This document shows, in pieces, positions 8,733-18,138 of a stretch of DNA of 64,000 bases (position 1 is the stretch's first letter; every line of letters starts with the position of its first letter). The translations under genes and the position numbers were made by a program. Source of the DNA: Leucobacter sp. G161 (GTDB taxonomy: Bacteria > Actinomycetota > Actinomycetes > Actinomycetales > Microbacteriaceae); the NCBI RefSeq assembly GCF_001482305.1, contig NZ_LOHP01000047.1:1-64000 (forward strand). The letters run 5' to 3'. A model generated the notes under the pieces. It had not been told where the DNA came from. It was given only the letters and a program-made list of their open reading frames with translations, and ran no database searches.

Positions 8733-10177
8733 GCGGTCACCGTCTCGAGCGGAGTGCGGCTGCCTCGCGCAAGCACGCTGAGCGCGCGGTTCGCCGCATT
8801 GAAGCCGCCCATGCCGTGGATCCCCGGGCCGGGAGGCGTCGCCGCAGAGCACAGGTAGACGCCGGAGACCCCGGTGTCATAGGGCTGCGCGCTGAGTCGG
8901 GGCCCGAGGAGGAACTGCAGCGGCGATTTTGCACCCGTGAGGATGTCGCCACCGATGAAGTTCGGATTTTCGGTTTCACTCTCGGCCGGCGTGCGCGCGC
9001 TCAGCGCGACGATCCGCTCGCGGAAGCCGGGCGCAAAGCGCTCGATCTGCGCGATGATCGCCTCGGTTGCGTCGCCCGTGTAGCCGTTGGGCACGTGTGC
9101 GTAGGCGTAGATCGGGTGGATGGAGCCATTTGCGCGCGACGGATCGGCCGCCGCCTGCTGCCCGACGAGCACGAAGGGCCGCTCGGGCATCTGCCCGGCA
9201 GCCACCTGTTTCTCGGTGGCGATGATCTCTTCTGCCGTGCCGCCAGCGTGCACGGTGCCCGCATGCGCGAGCTCGGGGTCGCGCCACGGGATCCCGCCGT
9301 CGACGGCGAAATCGACCTTGAACGCGGCAGGGCCCGGCTTGAATGAGCGGTACGCGCGGCGCGCGCCCTGCGGCTGCTGCTCGGCGAGGATGCTCGCTGC
9401 GGCCCGCGGGTGCACGTCGAGGATCGTAATGTCCCGCGGCGGCAGTTCGTGCAGTCTGGTCACGAGCGTTCCGGTCTCAAACTTCACCCCCATGCCGCGG
9501 AGCATGGCGACGAGCGCGTCGGTGAAGCGGCCGGTGCCGCCCTCGACGACGGGCCAGCCCACGGCGTGCCCCGCGATGATGATGCCCGCGCCGATGCCGG
9601 TCACGAGCGGGAGGGTGAGCGGCTGCAACGCATGGGCAGCGACCCCCATAAACAGGGCGCGTGCGCGCTCCTCACGGAAGAGCTTCCCGACGAGGGCCGG
9701 CGGGGGCCCGGCAACGAGCCCCATCCTGGCGAGCAGCAGCGGGTGCCTCGGCACCCGGAGCATCGGCGACATGATGACGCCGGAGAGCCTGTCGAAGGCG
9801 CGGGACGATGGCCCGAACGCCGCTTCCCAGCGCGCACCGTCGCGGCCGAGGCCCGCCGCGGTCTCGGCAACGGAGGTGCGCAGGATCCCGGGCTCGCCCC
9901 GGTCGAGCGGGTGCCCGGCATCGATCGGCGCGTAGGCCCACCGCACGCCCATCGCCTGCAGGTCGAGGGTGTGAAAGAACGCCGATCCGGGAGCCATCGG
10001 GTGCACGGCCGCGCAGTGATCCTGCACGAGCCCCGCGAGGGGGGACTCGACCGAGCGAGCGCCCCCTCCGAGCTGATCCGCGGCCTCAACGACGGTGACG
10101 TCGACGCCCGCGCGGGCGAGCACGGTCGCGGCAGCGAGCCCGTTCGGCCCGCTACCAACTACGACCGCTGTGGTCAT
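8729..10177 (-). CDS. Phytoene-desaturase-like FAD/NAD(P) oxidoreductase (COG1233), cassette 1
   Basis: The 482-residue flavoprotein begins with a dinucleotide-binding fold, VVVGSGPNGLAAATVLARAG (residues 6-25), then VVEAADQLGGGARS, the usual GG-doublet region of the amine oxidase/phytoene desaturase superfamily. The C-terminal motif GVYLCSAATPPGPGIHGMGG is the flavin-closing segment of that superfamily. No carotenoid genes are nearby, so carotenoid desaturation is unlikely; oxidation or saturation of a lipid-like or acyl substrate fits the ligase neighbour better (inference). Its start overlaps the DUF3556 stop by 4 bp. The paralogue at 55477-56925 has identical length. Confidence 0.85.
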   Translation of the reverse strand: MTTAVVVGSGPNGLAAATVLARAGVDVTVVEAADQLGGGARSVESPLAGLVQDHCAAVHPMAPGSAFFHTLDLQAMGVRWAYAPIDAGHPLDRGEPGILRTSVAETAAGLGRDGARWEAAFGPSSRAFDRLSGVIMSPMLRVPRHPLLLARMGLVAGPPPALVGKLFREERARALFMGVAAHALQPLTLPLVTGIGAGIIIAGHAVGWPVVEGGTGRFTDALVAMLRGMGVKFETGTLVTRLHELPPRDITILDVHPRAAASILAEQQPQGARRAYRSFKPGPAAFKVDFAVDGGIPWRDPELAHAGTVHAGGTAEEIIATEKQVAAGQMPERPFVLVGQQAAADPSRANGSIHPIYAYAHVPNGYTGDATEAIIAQIERFAPGFRERIVALSARTPAESETENPNFIGGDILTGAKSPLQFLLGPRLSAQPYDTGVSGVYLCSAATPPGPGIHGMGGFNAANRALSVLARGSRTPLETVTA

Positions 10178-12141
10178 CGCTCCCGTACCTCCACAAGCAC
10201 CTCTGATTCCGCCACGAACTGATTCAGCGCCGCGGTATCAACCCCGAGCACCGCTGCGTCTGGCCCAACAATATCGGTTGCGGTGAAGCGCAGCTGCTCG
10301 AACTCGGGCGACCGCCAGGTGACCGTCAGCGGGATCGGGCCGTTCGGCAGCCACGGCTGCTCGGAGACGGCATCCTTCACCTGCCAACGCCCAGTCTCGA
10401 CGACGCCGAGCGCTGCGTCGATGATCTTGTAGTTCTGGTGCCCGCGCCACAGCGCCTCGGACTCCACCCAGGCAACGATGAACTCGCCCGGCTCGAACTG
10501 CGCCTGCTCCTGGATCGCTTCGATGAGCCCCTCGTCGTGCAGGTGCCCCTCACCGAAGTTGAAGCCGAGCATCGCGTTGCAGCCGAACTCGGCCTCGCGC
10601 ACGCGGCGGTGATTGATGTCTGGCACCCGATCCAGCAGCACGGAGAACAGCCCGCGCCCCTGGCTGTGCAGCGACCGCCAGCCAATCGTCATCTGGAGGA
10701 ACGTCTCCGCGAGCGGGTACGGCAGCCCCATGGTCTGCAGCTGCTCGATCTGGTCCGTTGTCGGGCGGTACACCCGGCGCAGCTTCTGCTCGGCGTCCGG
10801 GTGGATCGCCCAGAGCGCCGACGCCCAGTTGCCGCCGTACTGGCGCAGCGATGCAAGGAACGACACCTTATCGGGGCGGATCGAGCCGAAGATCACGAAG
10901 AACAGCGGGATCGCGATCACCGCGAACGGCAGCCACGGCTGCGACATGTCGAACACGCTGAAGCCGGCCGAGTTCGGGTAGCCGATGAAGAAGATGAGGG
11001 CGCAGATGGCGAACAGCATGTTCCACTCGAGCGGAACCGCGAGCGGGAACGTCGAGATGATGAACAGGCAGAAGCCCACCATGAGCAGCGTCGCGAGCGT
11101 CACCGTGAGCTGGCCGCCAAACGACGAGCCGACGACGAACAGCATCACGAGGGGAGCCCCGATCTCGACGATCGTGCCGAGCACGTGCGCGATGAGGTGT
11201 GCGGGGCGGCTCGGCCGGAGGTCTGCCCCGTCGAAGTCCTTGTACATCGACTTCTTCAGCCAGCGCGGCGGCCAGAACGGGGTGTTGCTGAGCATCGGCG
11301 GGATGACGAGGCTGAAGTGCCGGTTGAGCTTCGAGAAGCCTGCACCGACCCAAACCGTGACGAGGAAGATCTTCAGCGCGATGATCATGTCTGTCACCTC
11401 GAAGAAGCCAGGGAACACGATGAAGAACACGATCGGCAGCAGGTACTGCTCCGCGCGGGCCGCGAGGAAGATCGTCTTGTCACGCAGACCGATGAGCAGC
11501 AACAACACCACGGCAAACACGAGCGGCGTCGTCTGGATGAGCTGGAAGCTCTCGGCGTGCTGGGAGAGCCAGGTCGGTACGCCGTTCGCGGGGTCGGTGA
11601 GGAACACCTGGAACCGGCCGAGAGCGGGCAGGGATGCTGCCGTCTGTCCCGGCGAGAAGAGTGCGATGCCCATCGCGAACAGGAATCCGAAGTACAAGAA
11701 CACGTCGAAGACGGTACGGCGGTTGCCGCCCGTGAACGGGATCCACTTGTACGGGCGCATCTTGATGGTTCCGGGACGCGCCCAGAACAGGATCCCCCCG
11801 GTGAGTGGGCCGAACTTTCCGGCGAGCGGCCCCCAGGAGCCCGCGACGCCGATTGCGTCGAGCAGCATCGTCATGACGAGCAGCTTCTGGTACACGATGG
11901 GGTTCATCCACCACGAGCCCGGGTCGAGCGGATTGAGCTGCGAGGTCAGCGTGACGAGCAGCAGGCCGCCGATGAGCCAGGCGCCGAATACCTTCGCGAG
12001 GTACAGCACCGAGATGTTTTTGGCCGCGCCGAAACCCCACTCTGCCCACTGGGCAGTGAGGACTTTCAGGCGCTCCTGCAGCGGGCGCTGGATGAACGTT
12101 TCCGGTTCCACATTGGGGAACCGATTATCTGTAAAACCCAT
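10174..12141 (-). CDS. DUF3556-type multi-pass membrane protein, cassette 1
   Basis: This is a 655-residue protein with many hydrophobic segments between about 45 and 440, including WWMNPIVYQKLLVMTMLLDA and LFAICALIFFIGYPNSAGFS. A soluble C-terminal domain follows, with QGRGLFSVLLDRVPDINHRR and FGCNAMLGFNFGEGHLHD. From memory it matches the actinobacterial DUF3556 transmembrane family, whose function I do not know. A good Shine-Dalgarno (AAAGGAGTTGTC) precedes the ATG. It lies between a ligase and an FAD oxidoreductase and overlaps the latter, suggesting a membrane platform or transporter in a lipid-like pathway; that is inference. The paralogue is at 56922-58913. Confidence 0.8.
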   Translation of the reverse strand: MGFTDNRFPNVEPETFIQRPLQERLKVLTAQWAEWGFGAAKNISVLYLAKVFGAWLIGGLLLVTLTSQLNPLDPGSWWMNPIVYQKLLVMTMLLDAIGVAGSWGPLAGKFGPLTGGILFWARPGTIKMRPYKWIPFTGGNRRTVFDVFLYFGFLFAMGIALFSPGQTAASLPALGRFQVFLTDPANGVPTWLSQHAESFQLIQTTPLVFAVVLLLLIGLRDKTIFLAARAEQYLLPIVFFIVFPGFFEVTDMIIALKIFLVTVWVGAGFSKLNRHFSLVIPPMLSNTPFWPPRWLKKSMYKDFDGADLRPSRPAHLIAHVLGTIVEIGAPLVMLFVVGSSFGGQLTVTLATLLMVGFCLFIISTFPLAVPLEWNMLFAICALIFFIGYPNSAGFSVFDMSQPWLPFAVIAIPLFFVIFGSIRPDKVSFLASLRQYGGNWASALWAIHPDAEQKLRRVYRPTTDQIEQLQTMGLPYPLAETFLQMTIGWRSLHSQGRGLFSVLLDRVPDINHRRVREAEFGCNAMLGFNFGEGHLHDEGLIEAIQEQAQFEPGEFIVAWVESEALWRGHQNYKIIDAALGVVETGRWQVKDAVSEQPWLPNGPIPLTVTWRSPEFEQLRFTATDIVGPDAAVLGVDTAALNQFVAESEVLVEVRER

Positions 12142-12266
12142 GACAACTCCTTTGGTGACAGGTTTTCTGGCGAACTACGGGTGGTGTGCGGCGTGTTTTG
12201 GGTGCCGCAAGGAAGGGCGTCACCCGGGCGTTCGCCGGGGACCCCTGTGTGAGTGGCGGGGCGCCG
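12142..12266 (-). other. Spacer between the ligase and DUF3556 genes, cassette 1
   Basis: This 125-bp spacer holds a bulged GC-rich inverted repeat (around 12221-12240) and, next to the DUF3556 start, a segment close to that of cassette 2 (58914-59044), with CTGTCACCAA before the Shine-Dalgarno. I see no gene in it. Confidence 0.4.
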
Positions 12267-13763
12267 CTAGACGCTCACCGCCACGGGCTGAACTGCGGCG
12301 ACCGGCGCGGTGCGCCGCCGCAGTTCGGGTTTGTCGATCTTGCCGACCGGATTACGTGGCAGGTCCGCAACGATCTCCAGGCGAGCAGGCACCTTAATCT
12401 TCATGAGCCCAGCAGCGCAGTGCGCGAGCAGTTCCTCGCTGCTGACGCTCGCCCCGGGCTGCGGCAAGACGTACGCGACCGGCACCTCGCCGAGGGACGC
12501 GTGGACGGCACCGACGACGGCAGACTCGAGCACGGCTGGGTGCTGGGCGAGGTGGGCCTCGATCTCCTTCGGGTACAGGTTTTCGCCCCCGCGAATGATC
12601 ATGTCCTTGATGCGATCCACAATCTTGAGGTAGCCATCCCCGTCGAGCACACCGACGTCACCGGTGCGAAGCCAGCCGTCAACGATGGTCTCTGCGGTCG
12701 CGTCGGGCCTGCCGAAATAGCCGCGCATAACGGTTGGGCCGCTGATCCAGACCTCGCCGCGCTCCCCCGTCGGCACTGCCGCTCCGAGCGAATCCACGAG
12801 CTTGATCTGTTGGCCGGCGATGGCCGGGCCGACAGTGCCGAGCTTGTGCGGGCCGCGCAGCGGAATGCATGCCGATGCGCAGGTCGATTCGGTGAGGCCG
12901 TAGCCCTCAATGATGTGCAATCCGAAGCGGTCGCCGCTGAGTTGCAGCAGCTCTGCCGACACGGGGGCCGCGCCGCAGATCACAAAGCGCACCGAACCGA
13001 AGTCGGGCTGCTGCTCGGCGGGGAGTTCGACGAGTCGCGCGAGGATCGCCGGAACCACCGAGAAGTACGTGGGTTGGAACCTGGCGACTGCGTCAACCAA
13101 TACCGCGGGAGTGAACCGCTGCATCACCACGGTGGACCCGCCGACGAGTATCGGTGCGAGCCAGCTCACGCAGATCGCGTTCACGTGGAACATCGGTAGC
13201 ACCACCAGCGCACGATCCACCGCGGTGAGCTCGAGGTGCTCCGCCAGCCCGCTCGTCATGGCGTGGAGGTTGGCGTGGTCGAGCATAACGCCCTTCGGTT
13301 GTCCTGTGGAGCCGCTCGTGTAGATGAGCAACGCGAGCTGCGAGGGCGGGGTGACCGGTGTCGGGACCGTGCCGCTGGCGCTCGTCCGCATCGCGGAGAC
13401 ATCGAGGCGAGTCACATCCAGAGGCGTGTCCGCGGGGAGCACCTCGGCGGAGGTGAGCAGCAGCTTCGTCGTCGAGTCGGCGAGCTGGTACTGCAGTTCG
13501 CGGCCCGTGAAAGTGGTGTTGATGGGTGTGGCTACGGCACCGAGCAGCCACGCCCCGAGGATGCCGAGCAGCAGTTCGACGCTGTTCTCCAGCATGATCC
13601 CGACGACGTCGCCCTCGCCGATGCCGGCCTCCGCGAACTGCTCCGCGGTAGCGCGGGCACGAGCGTCGACCTCTTGATAGGTCAGCATGCCGCGCTCGTC
13701 GCCGAGGCATTCGTGGCGTGTGCCAGCTGCGGGAGATTCCCAGAGTAGGTGTTTCAGCCTCAT
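12267..13763 (-). CDS. AMP-dependent acyl-CoA synthetase/ligase, cassette 1
   Basis: The 498-residue enzyme has all the expected ANL motifs: P-loop YTSGSTGQPKG (148-158), GYGLTEST (288 on), the linker region LKIVDRIKDMIIRGGENLYP (379-398), and the catalytic lysine in NPVGKIDKPEL (Lys475). It would activate a carboxylic acid to acyl-AMP and then acyl-CoA. The start at 13763 is chosen over ATG 13769 because GAAAGG is spaced 7 bp from it, and the paralogue starts at the equivalent codon. It is the first gene of cassette 1, 125 bp upstream of DUF3556. The substrate is unknown. Confidence 0.9.
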   Translation of the reverse strand: MRLKHLLWESPAAGTRHECLGDERGMLTYQEVDARARATAEQFAEAGIGEGDVVGIMLENSVELLLGILGAWLLGAVATPINTTFTGRELQYQLADSTTKLLLTSAEVLPADTPLDVTRLDVSAMRTSASGTVPTPVTPPSQLALLIYTSGSTGQPKGVMLDHANLHAMTSGLAEHLELTAVDRALVVLPMFHVNAICVSWLAPILVGGSTVVMQRFTPAVLVDAVARFQPTYFSVVPAILARLVELPAEQQPDFGSVRFVICGAAPVSAELLQLSGDRFGLHIIEGYGLTESTCASACIPLRGPHKLGTVGPAIAGQQIKLVDSLGAAVPTGERGEVWISGPTVMRGYFGRPDATAETIVDGWLRTGDVGVLDGDGYLKIVDRIKDMIIRGGENLYPKEIEAHLAQHPAVLESAVVGAVHASLGEVPVAYVLPQPGASVSSEELLAHCAAGLMKIKVPARLEIVADLPRNPVGKIDKPELRRRTAPVAAVQPVAVSV

Positions 13764-13812
13764 TGCCATCCTTTCCCAGTGGTCCTCAATGACCGGTTTC
13801 CGGGGTGCACTC

Positions 13813-13864
13813 GCAATGCTACGAGGCAGATTCTGGGCCGTCCTTGCCGTTGTTGGCCCAGCTC
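13813..13864 (-). promoter_or_regulatory. Conserved promoter element of cassette 1
   Basis: Two blocks, GCAATGCTACGAG (13813-13825) and GCCGTTGTTGGCCCAGCTC (13846-13864), occur upstream of the ligase gene. The same two blocks with the same 33-bp start-to-start distance lie upstream of cassette 2 (59892-59943), although surrounding bases differ. On the coding strand the first block contains TAGCAT, a plausible -10. No good -35 is visible, which suggests an activator-dependent promoter with the 19-bp block as operator. Confidence 0.6.
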
Positions 13865-13974
13865 TGCGCGCACAGTGTGCAGTTTGCATATGCGCGCGCG
13901 AGCAGTCAGATGTGCGGCACTTTTGGGGCGACTACGATTACGCTCACCGTCACACCCCGAGGAGAGTTTGCACC

Positions 13975-14748
13975 GTGTCCCACACGCCCTTCTTCCGCAC
14001 CCCGAGCGCCCGCAGGGCGATCCTCCCCCTCGCGGTCGCTGCAACCCTCACATTGCTCGCAGGGTGCGCCGCTGAGCCTCCCGCTCCCACCCCCACACCG
14101 GCACCCCCGACGCCCTCGTCCGAGCCGAGCGCGCCGGCAACGCCAGACCCGCAGGCGAACGCGGATCTCGCCGCGGCGATCGCCGCGAACGACGGGCCCG
14201 CGACACTGTCAGCGATCGAGCGCGGAGCCGACATCGAGTTGCGCGGCGAGGGCGGAATGACCCCACTCATCGCGGCGACCAAAGCAGGCGCCGTCGCAGC
14301 GGCCACGGCGCTCATCGAGGCCGGCGCCAACGTGAACACGCAAGACGACATCCAGGACAGCGCCTACCTGTACGCTGGGGCCGAAGGCTATGCAGAGATC
14401 CTCGCGCTCACGCTCACGCACGGAGCTGACCTCGCGAGCACGAACCGGTTTGGCGGCACCGCGCTCATTCCTGCCGGCGAGCACGGCCATGTTGGTGTGA
14501 CGAAGCTGCTGCTCGAGGCAGGCATCGATCCCGACCACGTCAACGACCTCGGCTGGACCGCGCTCCAAGAAGCGGTGCTCCTCGGAACCGACGGGCCGGA
14601 GCATCAGGAGACCGTGCGGCTGCTGCTCGCAGGCGGTGCAGACCCTGATCTTCGCGACGGCGAGGGCAACACCCCGCTCGCAAATGCCGAGGCGCGTGGC
14701 TCGTGGGCGCTGGCGGAGCTCATTCGCGGTGCGGGCGGCGGGTACTAG
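13975..14748 (+). CDS. Ankyrin-repeat lipoprotein
   Basis: A GTG at 13975, preceded by GAGGAG, opens a 257-residue protein. It has a basic N-terminus, a hydrophobic stretch and the lipobox LLAGC, so it should be a diacylglyceryl-anchored surface lipoprotein. A Pro/Thr/Ser-rich spacer (about 35-60) leads into four to five ankyrin repeats, for example GGMTPLIAATKAGAVAAATA and GWTALQEAVLLG. Such proteins usually mediate protein contacts outside the membrane; no partner is evident. It is divergent from cassette 1 and converges on allB with 9 bp between stops. An in-frame extension to 13687 is antisense to the ligase gene and rejected. Confidence 0.85.
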   Translation: MSHTPFFRTPSARRAILPLAVAATLTLLAGCAAEPPAPTPTPAPPTPSSEPSAPATPDPQANADLAAAIAANDGPATLSAIERGADIELRGEGGMTPLIAATKAGAVAAATALIEAGANVNTQDDIQDSAYLYAGAEGYAEILALTLTHGADLASTNRFGGTALIPAGEHGHVGVTKLLLEAGIDPDHVNDLGWTALQEAVLLGTDGPEHQETVRLLLAGGADPDLRDGEGNTPLANAEARGSWALAELIRGAGGGY

Positions 14749-14757
14749 GGGGCGACG

Positions 14758-16131
14758 TCAGCTCCCGAGCATGCCGCGTCGAATGAGTTCGCCGTGCGGG
14801 TCATTCCCCGTGACGAGCCGCCCACGAAGATAGGTGCTGCGCACCACACCCGACAGCGCTCTGCCGGCGTACGGCGTGATCGGGTTCTTGTGATGGAGCT
14901 TGGCGGGGTCAACAACGAACGCGTCGTCAGCAGCAAAGATGACGAAGTCGGCATCATTCCCCGGCGCGATCATCCCTTTGCCGGTGAGACCGACGTTCGC
15001 GGCAGGCTTGGTCGACATCCACGAGATGACCTGTTCGAGCGACACACCGCGGTGACGGGCCTCGGTCCAAATCACCGGGAGCTCGAGCTGCAGCGAGGAC
15101 ACCCCGCCCCACGCCACCGCGAAGTCACCGTTCTCGGGGTCCTTGAGTTCGGGGGTGGACGGCGAGTGGTCAGAGGCAATGTAGTCGATCGTTCCATCGA
15201 GCAGCCCCTCCCACAGCAGCTCACGGTTGTGCGCCTCCCGGATTGGCGGGCAGCATTTGTAGGCGGTTCCGCCCGCGGGGATCTCCTCTGCGGTCAATGC
15301 GAGGTAGTGGGGGCACGTCTCGACGGTCAGCCGCACACCGTCACGTTTCGCTGAGCGAATCATCGGCAGGGCGTCGGATGACGACAGGTGCAGAATGTGC
15401 GCCCGTGCCCCCGTCCAGCGTGCACGCTCGATCACCTCCGAGATCGCAAGGTTCTCGGCTCCGCGCGGCCGGGAGTGGAGGAAGCGGTCGTACACGTCCC
15501 CCTCGGGTGACGGGGCGCGGTCAATCGCGCGCGAGTCCTCAGCGTGCACAATGAGCATCGCGTCGTAGGTGAGCAGTTCACGCATGACTGCTTCCATCTC
15601 GTCAGCGTCGAGAGGTGGAAATTCGTCGACACCCGAGTGCAGCAAGAAGCACTTGAATCCGAACACACCGGCGTCGTGGAGCCCACGCAGGTCGCCAATG
15701 CTGCCGGGAATCGCGCCACCCCAGAATCCGACGTCGACGTGAGACTGCGGCGCAGCCACCTCTCGCTTCGCTTGCAGCCCCGCGACGTTCACGGTCGGGG
15801 GGATGCTGTTCAGCGGCATGTCAACGATGGTCGTCACCCCGCCAGCAGCAGCCGCACGCGTCGCCGAGTCGAAGCCCTCCCACTCAGTACGGCCCGGCTC
15901 GTTCACGTGCACGTGCGTGTCAACGAGCCCGGGGATGAGTGTCTCATCATCGCCGAGGTCGATCGTTTCCTTGCCCACCAGGCCGTTGCCCAATGGTTCG
16001 AGCGCAATGATCCGGCCGTTGCGCACTCCGACCTCACGCGGCCGGATCCCCGACGTTGTGACGACGCGCTCACCCCGAATGACGAGGTCGAAGGCATCAT
16101 GCTGGGGCTGGGTATCAGTGGCGTTGGTCAC
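14758..16131 (-). CDS. allB: Allantoinase
   Basis: The enzyme hydrolyses allantoin to allantoate. From the GTG at 16131 it is 457 residues with cyclic-amidohydrolase metal motifs: HVHVNEPG (His73, His75), the likely carboxylated lysine in GFKCFL (Lys160), VHAEDS (His196), ARAHILHLSS and ASDHSPS. The sequence matches allantoinase better than dihydroorotase. GATGGAG lies 5 bp before GTG 16131; an alternative GTG at 16176 overlapping the gcl end is possible. It is the last gene of hyi-glxR-gcl-allB. Confidence 0.9.
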   Translation of the reverse strand: MTNATDTQPQHDAFDLVIRGERVVTTSGIRPREVGVRNGRIIALEPLGNGLVGKETIDLGDDETLIPGLVDTHVHVNEPGRTEWEGFDSATRAAAAGGVTTIVDMPLNSIPPTVNVAGLQAKREVAAPQSHVDVGFWGGAIPGSIGDLRGLHDAGVFGFKCFLLHSGVDEFPPLDADEMEAVMRELLTYDAMLIVHAEDSRAIDRAPSPEGDVYDRFLHSRPRGAENLAISEVIERARWTGARAHILHLSSSDALPMIRSAKRDGVRLTVETCPHYLALTAEEIPAGGTAYKCCPPIREAHNRELLWEGLLDGTIDYIASDHSPSTPELKDPENGDFAVAWGGVSSLQLELPVIWTEARHRGVSLEQVISWMSTKPAANVGLTGKGMIAPGNDADFVIFAADDAFVVDPAKLHHKNPITPYAGRALSGVVRSTYLRGRLVTGNDPHGELIRRGMLGS

Positions 16132-16192
16132 GGGGACTCCATCGTCGATTCTGCGGTGCGTCTCATCCGGAAACACGGTGAGCACCCCCTTA

Positions 16193-17998
16193 TTATGGCG
16201 TGTTGATCGCGTCGGCTGGCTGCTTGAGCAGGATCGTCGCGGTGGGGGCATCCTCTGGGCATTCAGCCAGCTCTTCGAACTCGTTGATCGCGTCGATCGA
16301 CGTGCCACTCATCGAGATGTTCGTGATCCGTTCGAGGATGACCTCGACGACCACGGGAACTTGGAACTCACTCATGAGATCCTTCGCGCGGATCAACGCC
16401 GCTCCCAGATCCTCGACCTCGCGCACACGAATCGCCTTACAGCCGAGCCCCTCGGCGACCTTGATGTGGTCGACGCCGTACCCCTCCGTTTCCGGGCTGT
16501 TGACGTTGTCGAACGCAAGCGAGACGTGGTAATCCATTTCGAAGCCGCGCTGCGCCTGGCGAATGAGACCGAGATACGAGTTGTTGACGACGACATGAAT
16601 GTACGGCAGTTTGAACTGGGCGCCGACCGCAAGCTCTTCGATCATGAACTGGAAGTCGTAGTCCCCTGACAGCGCGACAACCGGCGTGTGCGGGTCGGCG
16701 ACGACCACCCCGAGGGCGGCCGGCAGCGTCCACCCGAGCGGCCCGGCCTGCCCGCAGTTGATCCAGTGCCGCGGCTTGTAGACGTGGAGCATCTGGGCAC
16801 CGGCAATCTGCGACAGCCCGATGGTGGTGACGTACCTGGTGTCGCGCCCGAAGGCCTTGTTCATCTCCTGGTACACGCGCTGCGGTTTGATGGGCACGTT
16901 GTCGAAGTTCGTCTTGCGTTGCAGCGTTCCCTTGCGGTCCTGCGTCTCGGTGACCCACGCGCTGCGATCGGGCAGCGTGCCTGCGGCCCTGCGCTCGAGT
17001 GCGGCCGCTAAGAGGCCGTCGATCGCCGCCCCGGCATCGGACACGATGCCGAGATCCGGCGAGAACACCCGCCCGATCTGCGTGGGCTCGATGTCGATGT
17101 GCACGAACTTGCGCCCGGCCGTGTAGACGTCGAGGTCGCCCGTGTGGCGGTTCGCCCACCGGTTGCCGAGCCCGATCACGAGGTCGCTCGCGAGGAGGTT
17201 CTCATTCCCGTAGCGGTGCTGGGTCTGCAGCCCGACCATGCCAGCCATCAGTCGGTGATCGTCGGGAATGGTGCCCCAGCCCATCAGGGTGGGGATGACC
17301 GGGATGTCAAGCGCTTCGGCGAGCTCAACGAACGCGTCCGAGGCGTTCGCGTTGATAATGCCCCCGCCGGCAACGATCACCGGTCGTTCTGCTGCGTCAA
17401 GCATGGCAAGCACGGTGTCGATCTGGGCCTTGCTCGCGGCAGGTCGGGCGATCGGCAGCGGCTCATAGAGATCGATATCGAACTCGATCATGGTCTGCTG
17501 CACGTCGATGGGCAGGTCAATGAGTACGGGGCCCGGTCGACCCGACCGCATGAGGTAGAAGGCCTGCTGGAACGTTCCGGGAACCTGCCCAGCCTCGAGC
17601 ACAGTCTTCGCCATCTTCGTCACTGGTTTCGCGATTGAGGCGATGTCGACGGCCTGGAAATCTTCCTTGTCGAGCTTGGCCACCGGCGCCTGGCCCGTGA
17701 TGCACAAGATCGGGATCGAATCGGCGGCTGCCGAATACATGCCGGTGATCATGTCGGTGCCGGCGGGGCCAGACGTACCGACGCAGATCCCAATGTTCCC
17801 CGGCTGTGCTCGGGTGTACCCCTCAGCCATGTGCGAGGCACCCTCGACGTGCCTGGCGAGCACGTGTTTGATGCCGCCGTGCGCACGCATCGCGGAATAG
17901 AACGGGTTAATAGCGGCGCCCGGGAGGCCAAAAGCCTGCGTCGCGCCTTCCTTTTCGAGGATGAGGACCGCTGCATCAACAGCGCGCATCTGTGCCAT
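16193..17998 (-). CDS. gcl: Glyoxylate carboligase (tartronate-semialdehyde synthase)
   Basis: This ThDP enzyme joins two glyoxylates into tartronate semialdehyde and CO2. The 601-residue protein has Val51 in [17 protein letters not shown], where most ThDP enzymes have a catalytic Glu; this substitution is the known hallmark of Gcl. The ThDP-binding part [18 protein letters not shown] and [12 protein letters not shown] is present near the C-terminus. It sits between glxR and allB, the standard glyoxylate-to-glycerate arrangement. Confidence 0.96.
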   Translation of the reverse strand: MAQMRAVDAAVLILEKEGATQAFGLPGAAINPFYSAMRAHGGIKHVLARHVEGASHMAEGYTRAQPGNIGICVGTSGPAGTDMITGMYSAAADSIPILCITGQAPVAKLDKEDFQAVDIASIAKPVTKMAKTVLEAGQVPGTFQQAFYLMRSGRPGPVLIDLPIDVQQTMIEFDIDLYEPLPIARPAASKAQIDTVLAMLDAAERPVIVAGGGIINANASDAFVELAEALDIPVIPTLMGWGTIPDDHRLMAGMVGLQTQHRYGNENLLASDLVIGLGNRWANRHTGDLDVYTAGRKFVHIDIEPTQIGRVFSPDLGIVSDAGAAIDGLLAAALERRAAGTLPDRSAWVTETQDRKGTLQRKTNFDNVPIKPQRVYQEMNKAFGRDTRYVTTIGLSQIAGAQMLHVYKPRHWINCGQAGPLGWTLPAALGVVVADPHTPVVALSGDYDFQFMIEELAVGAQFKLPYIHVVVNNSYLGLIRQAQRGFEMDYHVSLAFDNVNSPETEGYGVDHIKVAEGLGCKAIRVREVEDLGAALIRAKDLMSEFQVPVVVEVILERITNISMSGTSIDAINEFEELAECPEDAPTATILLKQPADAINTP

Positions 17999-18072
17999 GA
18001 GGTGAATCCTTTGTGAGACTGGGACACAACGAGTGTGCCGTCGAGGCGGGGCTTCGTTGCCCCTGGGTTATG

Positions 18073-18129
18073 CCGGGGCCGGTGCGACAGAAGTGTGAGT
18101 TCTAACGGTAGGGTTCGCACCGGCTCCGG
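18073..18129 (-). terminator. Large hairpin between glxR and gcl
   Basis: A 15-bp stem (18073-18087 with 18115-18129, one G-U pair) encloses a 27-nt loop containing a small inner repeat, AGAA/TTCT. It begins 9 nt after the glxR stop on the transcript. No U-run follows, so it may be a Rho-independent-like terminator of the actinobacterial type, or an RNA-processing/stability element that sets gcl apart from glxR. Confidence 0.5.
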
Positions 18130-18138
18130 GGTCTAGTG

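Larger units (their letters stand above)
7455..13763 (-). repeat. Cassette 1 of a duplicated four-gene module (partner 54215-59842)
   Basis: Four genes, ligase, DUF3556, FAD oxidoreductase and PucR-type regulator, recur in the same order and orientation at 54215-59842 with the same ATGA overlaps at the last two junctions. The FAD genes are equal in length (1449 nt) and align at a constant 46,748-bp offset. Similarity is highest in the FAD gene and lowest in the ligase gene. Confidence 0.85.

Noticed and set aside
10438-12252. 604-codon plus-strand frame rich in Arg/Glu/His
   Set aside because: It is the antisense shadow of the DUF3556 membrane gene; its partner frame in cassette 2 (57282-58688) arises the same way.
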